Below, piece by piece: positions 50,557 to 60,621 of a stretch of DNA of 64,000 nucleotides; position 1 is the first letter of the stretch; every line of letters starts with the position of its first letter. The stretch lies in contig NZ_JAIZEO010000001.1 in NCBI RefSeq assembly GCF_024189315.1, forward strand, positions 930,001 to 994,000, given 5' to 3'. The DNA is from Halobacillus sp. A5 (GTDB lineage Bacteria > Bacillota > Bacilli > Bacillales > Halobacillaceae). The notes under the pieces were generated by a model that was not told the origin of the DNA, searched no databases, and saw only the letters and a program-made list of their open reading frames with translations. Position numbers and translations under genes: made by a program.

Positions 50557-53500
50557 CTTTATTCACCTGATCCCCTGGGAACACATAGTCTGCTCGTTCC
50601 CACTTATTTTCCACGTTCACACTAATTTGAGGTACCGGGCTGCCTTTTCGGTGATTATTGGAAGGAATAGGAGACTTTCCTTCTTTTTTCAATACTTCCA
50701 TCCGGACTGCTATTTCCTTATAGGCCGGTGTATTTGTATCTTTGTCTACCCTGTTATCCGTCAGGAAATTAACCGCCGATTTACCGTTCGCACTCATCGG
50801 AATAAATAATTCTTTCCCTCTCACACGGTCAGTAACGGTTACCGTTCCAGTGGCTTCACCTGCTGGAGATATAAGCTTAATTTCAGCCCCTTCCCGCAGA
50901 CTTCTTTCTCTGGCCAGCTCTGGAGACACTTCGACAAAAGGATTCGGTGTTTTTCTTGCAATACCTTCAACCTTATACGTCATATTTCCTTCGTGAAAGT
51001 GTTCGAGCAGCCGGCCATTATTGACATGTAAATCATATTCTTCCGTAGTATCATACTCTAACTCAAACTCCAGAGGAAAGAACCGGGCTTTACCATCTTC
51101 AAATGGGAAACCATTCTGGAATAGCAGCGGCTCATCCGTTCCGTCTTCGGCAACTGGCCATTGAAGAGAATTGTAACCTTCCAGACGTTCATAAGTTACT
51201 CCGGCAAACAACGGAGCCAGTCCGGCTGCTTCAGCCATAATTTCTGAAGGGTGCTGATAGTTCCAGCTGCCTCCCAATTCTCTAGCAATTAACTGGAGAA
51301 TTTCCCAATCCGGCTTCGAACCAGGCAGAGGGTCCAGGGATTTATACAAACGTTGAATTCTCCGCTCTGTATTAGTAAACGTCCCCTCCTTCTCCAAGCT
51401 TGGGACTGCAGGAAGAACCACATCAGCATATTCAGCTGTTTTAGTAAAAAACAAATCCTGTACAATAAATAGATCCAATTTCTCAAATGCTGACGTTACG
51501 TAGTTAATGTTCGCATCCACAATTCCCGTGTCTTCTCCGATTACATACATAGCACTTAAGTTTCCATCATGAATTGCTTCTATCATTTGATGGTTGTCTT
51601 TCCCCGGCTCCTTAGGAATCGTACAGTTCCATTCTTTTTCATAACGGGACCGTACTTGATCATCTGTCGTTTCTTCATAGCCGGGGAAAAAGTTAGGCAT
51701 ACTTCCGAAATCGCTGCATCCCTGCACATTATTGTGACCCCGTAATGGATAAGCCCCACAGCCTTCCCGCCTGTAATTACCGGTTAATAATAAAAGGTTG
51801 GAAATGGCTGTACTCGTGTCACTGCCTTTCATATGCTGAGTTACACCCATAGCCCAGCAAATTGATACCTTATCTGTCCCTGCTATTTCCTCTGCTACTT
51901 GAATGATCTCTTCTCTTGGTATCCCGGTTAGTTCTGAAGCGTATTCCAAAGTATACGGTTCCAGGCTTTCACGATAAGCGTTAAAATCATTGACCCATTC
52001 TTCTATAAACTGCTGATCCTCCAGACCTTGATCAAGAATATATTTGGATACTGCTGAGAGCCACACTAAATCCGTTCCTGATTTAGGCTGATAAAAACGG
52101 TCGGCTCTTGTTGCCATTTCATGCTTACGAAGATCAAAAACAAAAAGCTTCTGACCAAACAGTTTTTGGGACCTCTTGATTCTTGATGCAAGCACTGGAT
52201 GGGATTCAGCAGTGTTAGACCCAATTGTAATCACTAAATCCGCCTTGGCAATATCATCTATGGATCCTGAATCGCCTCCGTGGCCTACAGTTCTAAACAA
52301 TCCTTTTGTAGCAGGCGACTGACAGTACCTTGAACAGTTATCTACATTATTTGTGCCAATAATCTGGCGGGACAGCTTCTGCATGAGATAAGACTCTTCA
52401 TTTGTGGCTTTGGAAGATGAAATAAAGCCTAAATCGTCTGCTCCTTTTGTCTCTTTTATTTCAGTTAACCTCTCAGCCACATATGAAATTGCCTCATCCC
52501 ATTCAACTTCTTCAAATGATTCTCCGCGGCGGATAAGAGGTTTAGTGAGACGTTTTTCACTATTCACATAATCCCATCCAAACTTCCCTTTGACACACGT
52601 GGCAATTCCATTAGCTGGAGATTCTGCATTCGGCTCTACCTTTAAAATTTGACGGTCTTTCGTCCATACATCAAATGAACAGCCGACACCGCAGTATGTA
52701 CATACTGTTTTTGTTTTCTTAATACGTTCTTCACGCATTGCCGCTTCAGAATCTGACACGGCAAATAACGGCCCATAGCCCGTCTCAACTTTCTTTGTTA
52801 ATTCAATCATGGACTTTAAAAGCCCCGGTTCCTGATCTGTCAGAAAGCCTGCTTCTCCCTCCATCCCTTTCTCCATCATCGCATTACAAGGACAGACGGT
52901 GGAACACTGTCCGCAATTAACGCAGGATGATTGGTCCATAGGTACATCATTATCCCAAATGACTCTGGGTTGCTGGAGCTCCCAATCGATAGTTAACGTT
53001 TCATTCACTTGTACGTCCTGACAAACCTCTACACAGCGGCCGCATAATATACATTGATCCGGATCGTACCGATAAAACGAACCTGAATCGTCCCGGTTGT
53101 AAGGTTTTTCCTGGAACGGTCGTGACTGGTGTTCCAAACCAAATTCAGCCATTGTATTATGAATCTCACAATCACCGTTGTTGTAATCACATACCGTACA
53201 ATAAAGCTCATGGTTTTCTAAAATGCGGTCCAGCGCTTCTTTTTGGGCCATTTGAACTTGCGGAAGCTCAGTCTGCACCTTCATTCCTGCTTCTACCTTT
53301 AGACCGCACGCACGCTGCATTTCTCCATTGACCTGGACAACGCAAGTATCACACGTCTGTATAGGACCTAAGGATTCGTTATAACAGATTTGAGGTACAT
53401 TTTCTCCCGACGAATTAATGAGATCAATTAAATTCTGTCCCGGATCGGCCAAGTATTCCTTTCCATTAATCGTTACAACTGTATGTTCTCTCTCTAACAC
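50549..53500 (-). CDS. Molybdopterin oxidoreductase, formate dehydrogenase-like (YjgC/YrhE)
   Basis: 983 residues. N-terminal 2Fe-2S ferredoxin domain (C near 40-75: [19 protein letters not shown]), a CVCDYN-type cysteine cluster (about 100-125), two 4Fe-4S motifs ([11 protein letters not shown] and [13 protein letters not shown]), then the molybdopterin part with its own cluster [13 protein letters not shown] and the metal-ligand region [11 protein letters not shown]. The Mo ligand is Cys, not selenocysteine, and the next residue is Gln where classic formate dehydrogenases have His. Size and layout equal B. subtilis YjgC/YrhE. Formate oxidation is probable but not certain. RBS GGAGGGG before ATG 53500; moaA/moeA supply cofactor. 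Confidence 0.9.
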   Translation of the reverse strand: MLEREHTVVTINGKEYLADPGQNLIDLINSSGENVPQICYNESLGPIQTCDTCVVQVNGEMQRACGLKVEAGMKVQTELPQVQMAQKEALDRILENHELYCTVCDYNNGDCEIHNTMAEFGLEHQSRPFQEKPYNRDDSGSFYRYDPDQCILCGRCVEVCQDVQVNETLTIDWELQQPRVIWDNDVPMDQSSCVNCGQCSTVCPCNAMMEKGMEGEAGFLTDQEPGLLKSMIELTKKVETGYGPLFAVSDSEAAMREERIKKTKTVCTYCGVGCSFDVWTKDRQILKVEPNAESPANGIATCVKGKFGWDYVNSEKRLTKPLIRRGESFEEVEWDEAISYVAERLTEIKETKGADDLGFISSSKATNEESYLMQKLSRQIIGTNNVDNCSRYCQSPATKGLFRTVGHGGDSGSIDDIAKADLVITIGSNTAESHPVLASRIKRSQKLFGQKLFVFDLRKHEMATRADRFYQPKSGTDLVWLSAVSKYILDQGLEDQQFIEEWVNDFNAYRESLEPYTLEYASELTGIPREEIIQVAEEIAGTDKVSICWAMGVTQHMKGSDTSTAISNLLLLTGNYRREGCGAYPLRGHNNVQGCSDFGSMPNFFPGYEETTDDQVRSRYEKEWNCTIPKEPGKDNHQMIEAIHDGNLSAMYVIGEDTGIVDANINYVTSAFEKLDLFIVQDLFFTKTAEYADVVLPAVPSLEKEGTFTNTERRIQRLYKSLDPLPGSKPDWEILQLIARELGGSWNYQHPSEIMAEAAGLAPLFAGVTYERLEGYNSLQWPVAEDGTDEPLLFQNGFPFEDGKARFFPLEFELEYDTTEEYDLHVNNGRLLEHFHEGNMTYKVEGIARKTPNPFVEVSPELARERSLREGAEIKLISPAGEATGTVTVTDRVRGKELFIPMSANGKSAVNFLTDNRVDKDTNTPAYKEIAVRMEVLKKEGKSPIPSNNHRKGSPVPQISVNVENKWERADYVFPGDQVNKDG

Positions 53501-53605
53501 CTTATACCCCTCCCATTATAAAACTCATCAAAATAGCTTTATTGCAGAAGCTCTTTATAAAAGATTCTGTTATGCAAAAGTTTGTTCCTCTTGTAAACCG
53601 GTGAT

Positions 53606-53664
53606 TGTAAGGGGTTTCATGTATGTAAGCTGAAACAAATGTCAGCCCTCCCCCTTGTTTTACA
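53606..53664 (-). promoter_or_regulatory. Structured leader candidate upstream of FDH-like operon
   Basis: On the minus strand an outer stem AAGGGG / CCCCTT, extended by TGT/ACA, encloses a second hairpin GCTGA / TCAGC. It lies 106-164 bp before the FDH-like start inside a 340-bp gap that has no credible gene. I could not match it to the Moco or another named riboswitch. No other feature is seen in 53501-53720. Confidence 0.35.
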
Positions 53665-53722
53665 GATATAATAATGTTTAACCTTAAATCTTTACGTTCA
53701 AACCTCCTGCCTATATCTCCAT

Positions 53723-53757
53723 ACAAAAAACAGCCTGTTAAACAGACTGTTTTTTGT
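53723..53757. terminator. Terminator after chemoreceptor gene
   Basis: ACAAAAAACAG / CTGTTTTTTGT outer stem with inner CTGTT/AACAG (one C/A mismatch); U-tracts on both strands. Confidence 0.8.
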
Positions 53758-53841
53758 GGTCAGGGAGATAATCTATTTCCAGCTGTAGATAAACTAGCTT
53801 TGAATAGCTGCCTTCACCCGTTCCTGCCAGGCGAGCAGCAC

Positions 53842-55920
53842 TCATCCCGCTTTTTGATTTTCATAATGTTTATGATCCAAATTTAATGATACTGGTTCCT
53901 CATCAGAAGTGTCTTCATTCAATTGAAAGTTTTGCAGTTCACTTTCCATGGACGCTGCTACACTTTCAAGATCTTCTGCCAGCTGGTTCAACTGCTCCAT
54001 GGCAGCATTGCTTTCCTGTACAGAAGCAGAGACCTGCTGAGCTGAGGCAGCCGTTTCTTCCGTTACGTTACTAATGCCGTCTATATTTTGAACGAGCTGA
54101 TCCTTTTGATGATTCATATTCTGCATAGAAGAAATAATATGATTAATGGCCTCAACATTGTCAGCAACGTTTTGAAAGACTCCGTCAAAGGATTGCTCCG
54201 TTTCATTCACGGATTCTTCCTGCCGCACAACTACCTCTCCTGTATCTTCAATTAGTTTCACAATGTTCTTTGTCCGGTCCTGCATATGTTCAATCATAGA
54301 GGAAACATCGGTAAGTGCCGTTTCAGACTGTTCGGCAAGCTTTCGGACTTCTTCAGCAACTACCGCAAATCCCTTTCCGGCTTCTCCTGCACGGGCGGCC
54401 TCAATCGCTGCGTTTAGTGCTAATAAATTAGTTTGGCCCGCAATTCCTGAAATTGTGCTTACCACTTGATTTATATTCTCTGAACTGTGCTGCAGGTCTT
54501 CTATCGATTCTTTCATTTCACTGGTCATAGTCGTTGTTTGATTGGAATGACTGCGTAATTTCTCAACTATAATCTTTGCCTCTTCAGACTGATTCAAAAG
54601 CTCATCTGATTTTACTTTAATGTTTTCACTTTGACCCACAACTCCTTGAATGGTTTCAGCAAGAGTCTGTGAGGATTGAACACTTTCATCCATAAGTTGT
54701 GATTGGTTTTGTGCCCCTTCCGCAATTTCTTGAACAGCCTTCGAAATCTCATAGGAAGAAGCTGAGTTTTCTTCCGAAGTGGCCACTACGTTTTCAGCTG
54801 AACTGCTGACCTGACCAGCCGAATGCTTGACCTGGGATATAAGCGATCGAATGGACTGAATCATTTGATCAAAATCTCTAGAAAGTTCACCGATTTCATC
54901 ATTTCGTTCCAATTTTGCATCAATCGCAAAGTTACCTTTTCCGGCTTCGTGCATCGCAGCCTGAAGCTGTTTAATAGGCTTTGTTAAATAGCGTGTTAAA
55001 TAGAGTGCACTAAATAAAGAAAGAAGGATGACTCCCGTCAGCACCAGGATAATAGGTAAAATTATAGTATTAGCCTGAGAGACAAAATCGGAGACCTGAA
55101 CCGTGCCGGCCATTTTCCATCCTGTCTTCTCGTTAGTAGAAAAGGCTACCGTTTTTTCTTCACCGTCATTATATTGTTGAGAGCCGGACTCCCCATTCAT
55201 GACCGCTGAATAAAACGGTTCATCTTCCGCGCTTTCTCCAATTAATTCTTCATTTGGGTGGGCAAGATAAACCCCGGACTCACTTAAGAGCATCGCACTT
55301 CCCGTTTCACCGACCTCCACCTCATCAATCATTTCAAATAATGTATTGACGGTGAAATCTATGGCAAACACTCCTGACACTTCACTTCCATCCTCAATCG
55401 CCCGGGCAGCACTTACAATGGTATCCCCTGTTGCTGCATCTTCATAAGGCTCAGTCCATATGACCTCTCCTGGACTTTCTTCAGCCTGCGTAAACCAAGG
55501 ACGGTCCGTCGGGTCATAATCTTCACCGAGGTCCGCCTCTGGGTATATAAACATATCCTGGGTTTCTTTTTCTCCCATATATATGTTTAATATGTACGGG
55601 TTGGACAATTGAGTTTCTCCAAACTTGTCCAATATTTCCTCTCTATTTTCATTTGGTGCAGTTAATGCTTCATCCTCTGCATATCTATTTGCATTATGAC
55701 TTATACTGTCAAACAGCGTGTCAAAGGAATCACTCATTGTATCCATCTGCTGCTCGACGTTGTCCGTCATCGCTTCTGTCGTATTATTCAAACTAAACCA
55801 ATAGCTCGTACCCGCTACGACTACGCCTGTCAACAGAATAAATAACAAAAATGGAAATAGAAATTGCCTCTGTATTCCTTTTGTTAAAAAACCTCGTCTG
55901 CCTTTTTTGCTTTTCTTCAA
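53842..55920 (-). CDS. Methyl-accepting chemotaxis protein with dCache sensor
   Basis: 692 residues: TM1 (about 17-40), extracellular double-Cache domain (about 45-285), TM2 (about 293-315), HAMP (about 316-370) and the long signalling helix pair with hairpin tip ([31 protein letters not shown]). The membrane-distal Cache module carries [20 protein letters not shown] and GVFAIDFTV, close to the amino-acid binding motif of dCache receptors (Y..R.WY....D), but with Phe for the second aromatic Tyr. It signals to CheA/CheW/CheV; cheV is at 13336. Confidence 0.92.
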   Translation of the reverse strand: MKKSKKGRRGFLTKGIQRQFLFPFLLFILLTGVVVAGTSYWFSLNNTTEAMTDNVEQQMDTMSDSFDTLFDSISHNANRYAEDEALTAPNENREEILDKFGETQLSNPYILNIYMGEKETQDMFIYPEADLGEDYDPTDRPWFTQAEESPGEVIWTEPYEDAATGDTIVSAARAIEDGSEVSGVFAIDFTVNTLFEMIDEVEVGETGSAMLLSESGVYLAHPNEELIGESAEDEPFYSAVMNGESGSQQYNDGEEKTVAFSTNEKTGWKMAGTVQVSDFVSQANTIILPIILVLTGVILLSLFSALYLTRYLTKPIKQLQAAMHEAGKGNFAIDAKLERNDEIGELSRDFDQMIQSIRSLISQVKHSAGQVSSSAENVVATSEENSASSYEISKAVQEIAEGAQNQSQLMDESVQSSQTLAETIQGVVGQSENIKVKSDELLNQSEEAKIIVEKLRSHSNQTTTMTSEMKESIEDLQHSSENINQVVSTISGIAGQTNLLALNAAIEAARAGEAGKGFAVVAEEVRKLAEQSETALTDVSSMIEHMQDRTKNIVKLIEDTGEVVVRQEESVNETEQSFDGVFQNVADNVEAINHIISSMQNMNHQKDQLVQNIDGISNVTEETAASAQQVSASVQESNAAMEQLNQLAEDLESVAASMESELQNFQLNEDTSDEEPVSLNLDHKHYENQKAG

Positions 55921-55989
55921 ATTAATGCCCCCTTTAATGTCTCTCCTTCTCTCTTTATCGGATGAAACGATCTATTATTTAAAGAATTT

Positions 55990-57180
55990 TCAATGTATTG
56001 TTATAAAACTTCTTTTCTGTAAGATGATGGTCATTGAAATAAACAATACAGCCAGTGCTAAATTGACTGCGCCTCCTGCAAGTCCAACCCACTGCACAGG
56101 ATAATATTCGAGCAGCAGTCCACCGGCTAACATCGACAGTCCTAGTTGGATATTAGTAACAGATTCGAGCCAGCCAAATATTCGCCCCTGGTGACTTTGC
56201 TTCGTGCTTTTCATTATTTCTGTATCTAAACATGCTGCACTTATCCCTCCCGCCGCTGCTATTAAAGTAAAGATTACCACTGTCAGCCAAATGGTCGCAG
56301 CCTGGCTTGCCGCTATCTGCATCGACCCTTCAATGAATAGAGCAATAAGTGCATTGATTATCAGCTTATTCTTAAACAAATGAATGACAAAGAAACTGAC
56401 CACAAGTCCTGTACCAAGGGCCCCATAGAGGAAACCGATGCCTATATCTCCATAATCAAATACCTCCGCCCCGTAGAAGCTGATCAACACGTTAAATACT
56501 CCATCAGTTACAGCTGTCAAACATTGAAGAATAACGACCATCCATAGAATCAAGGGAAGCTGCCGATGCCATCGGCTATGAGAAGTACGGTCTGTGTCAG
56601 AGATAAGCTCTTCCCGCAGATCCGGCATCTGACGTATAAACCAGGCGGATATTAGAAAGGTTATACCATTTATCAAAAAAGATATTTCAGCTCCTAGAAA
56701 GTAAGCCGCAGCTCCTCCTGTTATCGATCCTAAAATAAGAACGATCCCTGTGATCACTTGTTCTAACGCATTAACTTTGACTAATTGTTCCGGAGCTATA
56801 ATTGCACCAATGGTACTTTTCCGTAAAGGCTGATAAAAAGCTTCCCCACATGCCAGGCCCATAACCCCAACGTAGATCATCCACAAATCCTGTTTTGAAT
56901 CTACCAATAAGAACATCATTGCAAATGGAAAGCGAAGTATATCTGCAGCTATCATTAAAGTGCGTTTGTTGTAATGATCAGCCAGCCTGCCGCTTAAAGG
57001 AGAGAAAATCAAGAAAGGTAAGACTCTGAGCCCCATTACTGCCCCGACCAGTAAGCCTGAACCTGTTAACTCTAATAGCAATGCCAGAACGGCCACCTGA
57101 CTAAAACGATCTCCTAACCCATTCACAATACCTGCTTTAAATAAATGACGGTAAGGGTGCCGCGTAGAAATAATGTTCAT
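55990..57180 (-). CDS. MFS exporter (12 TM), controlled by adjacent ArsR regulator
   Basis: 396 residues with about 12 helices. Starts NIISTRHPYRHLFKAGIVNGLGDRFSQVAVLALLLELTG and has the MFS motif A-like SPLSGRLADHYNKRTLMIAADILRF after helix 2. It resembles the EntS/YfiS-type MFS_3 exporters. The start lies 12 bp from a perfect operator (57193-57208) with half-sites also in front of the ArsR-family gene 66 bp upstream, so expression is surely tied to that repressor. Exported compound unknown. Confidence 0.87.
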   Translation of the reverse strand: MNIISTRHPYRHLFKAGIVNGLGDRFSQVAVLALLLELTGSGLLVGAVMGLRVLPFLIFSPLSGRLADHYNKRTLMIAADILRFPFAMMFLLVDSKQDLWMIYVGVMGLACGEAFYQPLRKSTIGAIIAPEQLVKVNALEQVITGIVLILGSITGGAAAYFLGAEISFLINGITFLISAWFIRQMPDLREELISDTDRTSHSRWHRQLPLILWMVVILQCLTAVTDGVFNVLISFYGAEVFDYGDIGIGFLYGALGTGLVVSFFVIHLFKNKLIINALIALFIEGSMQIAASQAATIWLTVVIFTLIAAAGGISAACLDTEIMKSTKQSHQGRIFGWLESVTNIQLGLSMLAGGLLLEYYPVQWVGLAGGAVNLALAVLFISMTIILQKRSFITIH

Positions 57181-57192
57181 TCACACACCTAC

Positions 57193-57208
57193 TTAGATAT
57201 GTATCTAA
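57193..57208. promoter_or_regulatory. ArsR-type operator in front of MFS gene
   Basis: TTAGATATGTATCTAA, a perfect inverted repeat of TTAGATA with a 2-bp centre, between the ArsR gene stop and the MFS gene start (about 12 bp before it). It suggests a promoter in the 66-bp gap. Confidence 0.7.
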
Positions 57209-57246
57209 TTAACAAAGAAAAAAATAACCTGACAATCCGCCAGGCA

Positions 57247-57834
57247 CTACCGTTTTACAACCACGGGCCACATTTCTTTAGGGTTGAGTTCATACTGGTT
57301 ATTTTCTCTATACATAAATTGCTGCATAATCCATTCCCGCCTCATTGTGGCAAAATCATCATAGAACTGTTTCACATAATTGTTTACTTCCTTTTCACTA
57401 TATACTTTCCCTGTTTCGAACCCCTGCACATAATAGGACAAGATTACAAGCTTCTTCTTTAACTGACCAGGCATCTGGCTAAGCGTTCCATCTTTACGTA
57501 TAAAACTGCGTAAAATTTTCATCTGCTCAGTCTCAGTCATATAAAACTCTTTATCTTTCACTTCATCAACCCCCAGTCTTAGAATAGCTGTAGCCATAAA
57601 ATCCAGCCTTTTTTCATCTAAATAAAAATAAATTGTATTCTTGTCTCTACGCGAGTAAAGCATACCTGTTTCTTTTAATTTTTTTAAGTGATGAGTAATG
57701 GTCGGAGCTCTTAAGCCAAGTTTATGGGCGATCGCCTGCCCGTGAAGCGGCCCATTTTTTAGAAGTGAAACTATCCGGATCCGTGTCGGATCCCCAATCG
57801 CTTTATAAAAACCAACCATTTTGTCTAATTGCAT
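57247..57834 (-). CDS. ArsR-family repressor with DUF2087 domain
   Basis: 195 residues. Winged helix-turn-helix (about 5-85: AIGDPTRIRIVSLLKNGPLHGQAIAHKLGLRAPTITHHLKKLKETGML) and a C-terminal DUF2087 domain (about 105-190: LRSFIRKDGTLSQMPGQLKKKLVILSYYVQGFETGKVYSEKEVN). No metal-binding Cys typical of ArsR/CadC, so the signal is probably an organic ligand. It sits upstream of the MFS exporter, and matching TATCTAA half-sites lie before both genes. Confidence 0.88.
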   Translation of the reverse strand: MQLDKMVGFYKAIGDPTRIRIVSLLKNGPLHGQAIAHKLGLRAPTITHHLKKLKETGMLYSRRDKNTIYFYLDEKRLDFMATAILRLGVDEVKDKEFYMTETEQMKILRSFIRKDGTLSQMPGQLKKKLVILSYYVQGFETGKVYSEKEVNNYVKQFYDDFATMRREWIMQQFMYRENNQYELNPKEMWPVVVKR

Positions 57835-57862
57835 AAATAAAACCTCACTTAAATTTAATATG

Positions 57863-57885
57863 TATCTAATTAGATATTAATCTAA
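57863..57885. promoter_or_regulatory. ArsR operator cluster upstream of the regulator
   Basis: Overlapping palindromes TATCTAATTAGATA (57863-57876) and TTAGATATTAATCTAA (57870-57885), the same half-site as at 57193-57208. It lies 29-51 bp before the ArsR gene start (57834), consistent with autorepression. Confidence 0.68.
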
Positions 57886-57908
57886 AATATAATGTATGTC
57901 AAAAATAA

Positions 57909-57929
57909 AACTGCCCTTTACGGACAGTT
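57909..57929 (-). terminator. Terminator after DUF1028 gene
   Basis: AACTGCCC / GG(A)CAGTT stem; on the minus strand followed by TTTATTTTTG. Confidence 0.72.
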
Positions 57930-57930
57930 A

Positions 57931-58794
57931 TCAACGCTTTAGTTTTCTAAGAAACTGAACGACCTCGTCATCTATAAATCCTTTCTCCAGCTCTCGCTCT
58001 TCGAAATTTTCAGTGTGAAGAAAAGCTGTCAGCCCTTTATAAAAACTTTCTTCATTTACTTGTGTTGACTCCAAATAACCAGCTCTATAAAGCCCCATAA
58101 CAACGTCTTCTTTTAAAGAACCTTCTATTGGCTTAATGTTTTCAGGCCTGGGTTTAGCGAAGTAGAGCTGGTGTAAGTGATATATACGAAATAATTCTTC
58201 AATTGGTTCAGGATGATCATCTACCCGCAAATCAACATACACATCACTTAATCCCCCATACCCGCCATTTTCTTTCTCTACGTAAATGGCTGCAGACTGT
58301 TTGCCACGGCTGTCGCCTCCAGCTTCCTGTGCAGCTTGTAATGAGGCGAGCAGTCGATCAGCCAGCGTGCCATTACTTCCCTCGAATACCCTGCCCATCT
58401 CCGTTACTGTTTCTTCATTGACTAATATATTACCTTGCGCCGCATAGTTTGTTCCGGTTATTCCTCCTGCCCAATCATAGCAATTCTCACCGGTGAAAGT
58501 AGCTGCATTCCCCAGGGCATCTACTACACCTGCCTGACGCTCCGATGCATCCTTGTCATTAGCAATTAAGGCGTCTAGCGTCTGCTGAGCAGACTTCCCA
58601 TTTCTTAAATAAGTTAACCCATCCGGCCCGTACGACGGATTTGCAAAAGCCTGCGTAGCTACGGCACCGACTCCAGCTTTTGCCCACGGAACGACTGACC
58701 CTACACCTAAAAACTTTGACTGAACAGCTACTCCTGCTTCTCCGGTTTCCGGATCAACAGCTGCTATAGAATATGTTGCTATGATCTCGTTCAA
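57931..58794 (-). CDS. DUF1028 family protein
   Basis: 287 residues. The N-terminal domain, about 1-215, has IATYSIAAVDPETGEAGVAVQSKFLGVGSVVPWAKAGVGAVATQAFAN and GRGLVDALGNA-type repeats (VVDALGNAATFTGENCYDWAGGITG, NYAAQGNILV), the DUF1028 pattern related to Ntn hydrolase folds. The C-terminal part from about 215 is a helical extension. No signal peptide. Function unknown; relatives are sometimes next to amidohydrolase genes, not the case here. Confidence 0.85.
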   Translation of the reverse strand: MNEIIATYSIAAVDPETGEAGVAVQSKFLGVGSVVPWAKAGVGAVATQAFANPSYGPDGLTYLRNGKSAQQTLDALIANDKDASERQAGVVDALGNAATFTGENCYDWAGGITGTNYAAQGNILVNEETVTEMGRVFEGSNGTLADRLLASLQAAQEAGGDSRGKQSAAIYVEKENGGYGGLSDVYVDLRVDDHPEPIEELFRIYHLHQLYFAKPRPENIKPIEGSLKEDVVMGLYRAGYLESTQVNEESFYKGLTAFLHTENFEERELEKGFIDDEVVQFLRKLKR

Positions 58795-58886
58795 AATACA
58801 TCCCTCCTAATTCGTTTACTTCGACAAAAACTAGCAAAAACCTCTAATAATAGAAAAGAGCCTGGGAGATGACAGAACTAAGCATA

Positions 58887-58928
58887 AAACAATCCGAACG
58901 ATTCTATTAAAATCAGTTCGGATTGTTT
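58887..58928 (-). terminator. Terminator downstream of PLD-like gene
   Basis: AAACAATCCGAAC / GTTCGGATTGTTT, a 13-bp perfect stem with a 16-base loop. On the minus strand it is followed by TATGC. It lies about 130 bp past the PLD gene with a decayed repeat between. Confidence 0.6.
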
Positions 58929-58934
58929 ATGATC

Positions 58935-58985
58935 AGGCTGCGGGATCTTTGACTCACGCTGTTCCCACAGAAGTCTACGCTAATA
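58935..58985. repeat. Decayed fragment of intergenic repeat family
   Basis: GGCTGCGGGATCTTTGACTC...TGTTCCCACAGAAGTCTACG resembles the core of module A (…CTTTGACCCGCGGGACTC…CCCCGCAGGAGTCGACA at 472-517). Outer arms are lost. The rest of 58795-59061 is otherwise empty apart from the hairpin at 58887. Confidence 0.35.
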
Positions 58986-59061
58986 ACCTGCGTTTATACT
59001 ATTCAATTATTTATAATTTACTTTTGACATCATTGCTTTACTTATGTCCCGGCCTCTTGTA

Positions 59062-60510
59062 TTAATATGAGGTAAACCAACTCCATTTCTGCAGGTGATA
59101 CGTTATATAACGAAAGGTGGTTAACTCATCCTGATACTCTTCATATTCCACCGTATAATTTCCATCTTCATTTTCCCAGATCCTCGTAAAGAAATCATCG
59201 ACTTCTGTAAATATTTCTTCATCCGGATCCCCCTTAATACGAACATCCGCTTCTAAATTCAAGTTTGCCAGATTCCGCCGGGTATAATTTCCTGATCCGC
59301 CGACAATAACGTTTTCTTCTTTACGGTCAATATAAAGCAGTTTAGGATGAAACTGTTCCATATTCACTTCGTACCATCTAAGATTTAAGTTCTCATTGCC
59401 CATCTGATTCATTTCTGCTGCTACAGGCAGGTTGGGCAGCCCTGACTTCTCATGACCAAATGATTGTTTATTCGGGTCCATAATAATGTTGACTACAGCC
59501 CCTCTGTCCGCTGCTTTATCAAGCTGATCTATAATATGACGGTCGGCTAAATAATACATACCGAGCCATACTTGATCACCTTCTTCCGCTTTTTTCAGTT
59601 CTTCAACTACAGCATTTTTAATTTTTTGTTCTGTAATATATTGAACTTCAAGGTTACCGCTTTCTTCTCCGAAATCACGGTCTTCATAGTCGGGGTAATC
59701 GGCTTCTCCTGAAAAATTCACCACCGCTTCTTCCGCTTCCAGCAAATCCTTGATAATCGGCCCCGTCATTTTAAAGGCTACATTCTCATGAAAACCGCTT
59801 TCATCATGAGGATTTGCCGTAGATACCATGGCCGCATCCTCTGTAATTAATACTTTTCTATGGTTGGCTTTTACGTTCAGCAGCTTTAAGTAAGAACGAA
59901 GCGTTACATCCGGAGCTTCTTTAGCAAATGGGTTGTCAATCCACCCTGTACCGCCCGTACCCATCCAGCTGAACATCACTCTCCAGATACTCGAGTAAAC
60001 AGGATTGGAATCCCTCAGCCTATTTAAATCTGTTAAAACGACATCAATTTCATGATCTCTTAAACGGTCAATCTCTTCAGATTCATATGAACCATAAACT
60101 GTATTGATTTCATCTGTAATAAACACAACCTTTAAATCCTCATGCTTTTCTTTCTGTTCAATCAGGCGGTCCGTCAGCTCCTCCGCTATGTTTGGAAAAT
60201 CTTCTTCTTCGTCACTGTATCCATTAAATAAAAACATATCAATAACAATAAAATCTTCTGCTTCAGAAATAGTTTCATACATTTCTTCAAAGATCTCCAG
60301 CTCATGGATAACTTCATTGTCATCATTCTCATAAGTCAAATCATTATAGAATTCGATATCCTCCACATTACGAAATTCTCCTTCATAAGCAACCCCTTCA
60401 GGGGGGATTTTCCAGGATGTATGATATGCAATCACAATTGATAGAAGGATTATAATAGCAATAAAGATCCAGAACCATTTCTTTTTATGTATTTTTTTAA
60501 GCTTTTTCAT
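59062..60510 (-). CDS. Membrane-anchored phospholipase D-like protein
   Basis: 482 residues. N-terminal anchor (about 11-30: WFWIFIAIIILLSIVIAYH), then an acidic extracytoplasmic part with two PLD half-domains. The HxK motifs are NHRKVLITED (about 200) and FHPKLLYIDRKEENVIVGGSGNYTRRN (about 395). Two-domain PLD_2 layout like cardiolipin synthases, but without a second N-terminal helix, so a phosphodiesterase or phosphatidyl transferase of unknown substrate. Many Asp/Glu clusters (YENDDNEVIHELEIFEEMYE) suggest a brine-exposed surface. Confidence 0.85.
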   Translation of the reverse strand: MKKLKKIHKKKWFWIFIAIIILLSIVIAYHTSWKIPPEGVAYEGEFRNVEDIEFYNDLTYENDDNEVIHELEIFEEMYETISEAEDFIVIDMFLFNGYSDEEEDFPNIAEELTDRLIEQKEKHEDLKVVFITDEINTVYGSYESEEIDRLRDHEIDVVLTDLNRLRDSNPVYSSIWRVMFSWMGTGGTGWIDNPFAKEAPDVTLRSYLKLLNVKANHRKVLITEDAAMVSTANPHDESGFHENVAFKMTGPIIKDLLEAEEAVVNFSGEADYPDYEDRDFGEESGNLEVQYITEQKIKNAVVEELKKAEEGDQVWLGMYYLADRHIIDQLDKAADRGAVVNIIMDPNKQSFGHEKSGLPNLPVAAEMNQMGNENLNLRWYEVNMEQFHPKLLYIDRKEENVIVGGSGNYTRRNLANLNLEADVRIKGDPDEEIFTEVDDFFTRIWENEDGNYTVEYEEYQDELTTFRYITYHLQKWSWFTSY

Positions 60511-60621
60511 CTCTTACCCCCTCGTCACTATCCTATATGATTCACTAAAAAGGGGTCAATGAAACCAAAATCAATAAAAAAGATGCTCACGCCACGGGCG
60601 CATGAACATCATTTCTATCCA

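Noticed and set aside
50549-53500. Selenocysteine in the FDH-like enzyme
   Set aside because: The ligand position is an ordinary Cys codon and there is no in-frame TGA or SECIS-like element.
53502-53726. 74-codon minus-strand ORF upstream of the FDH-like gene
   Set aside because: No RBS before its start, no recognisable protein features, and it overlaps the likely structured leader.
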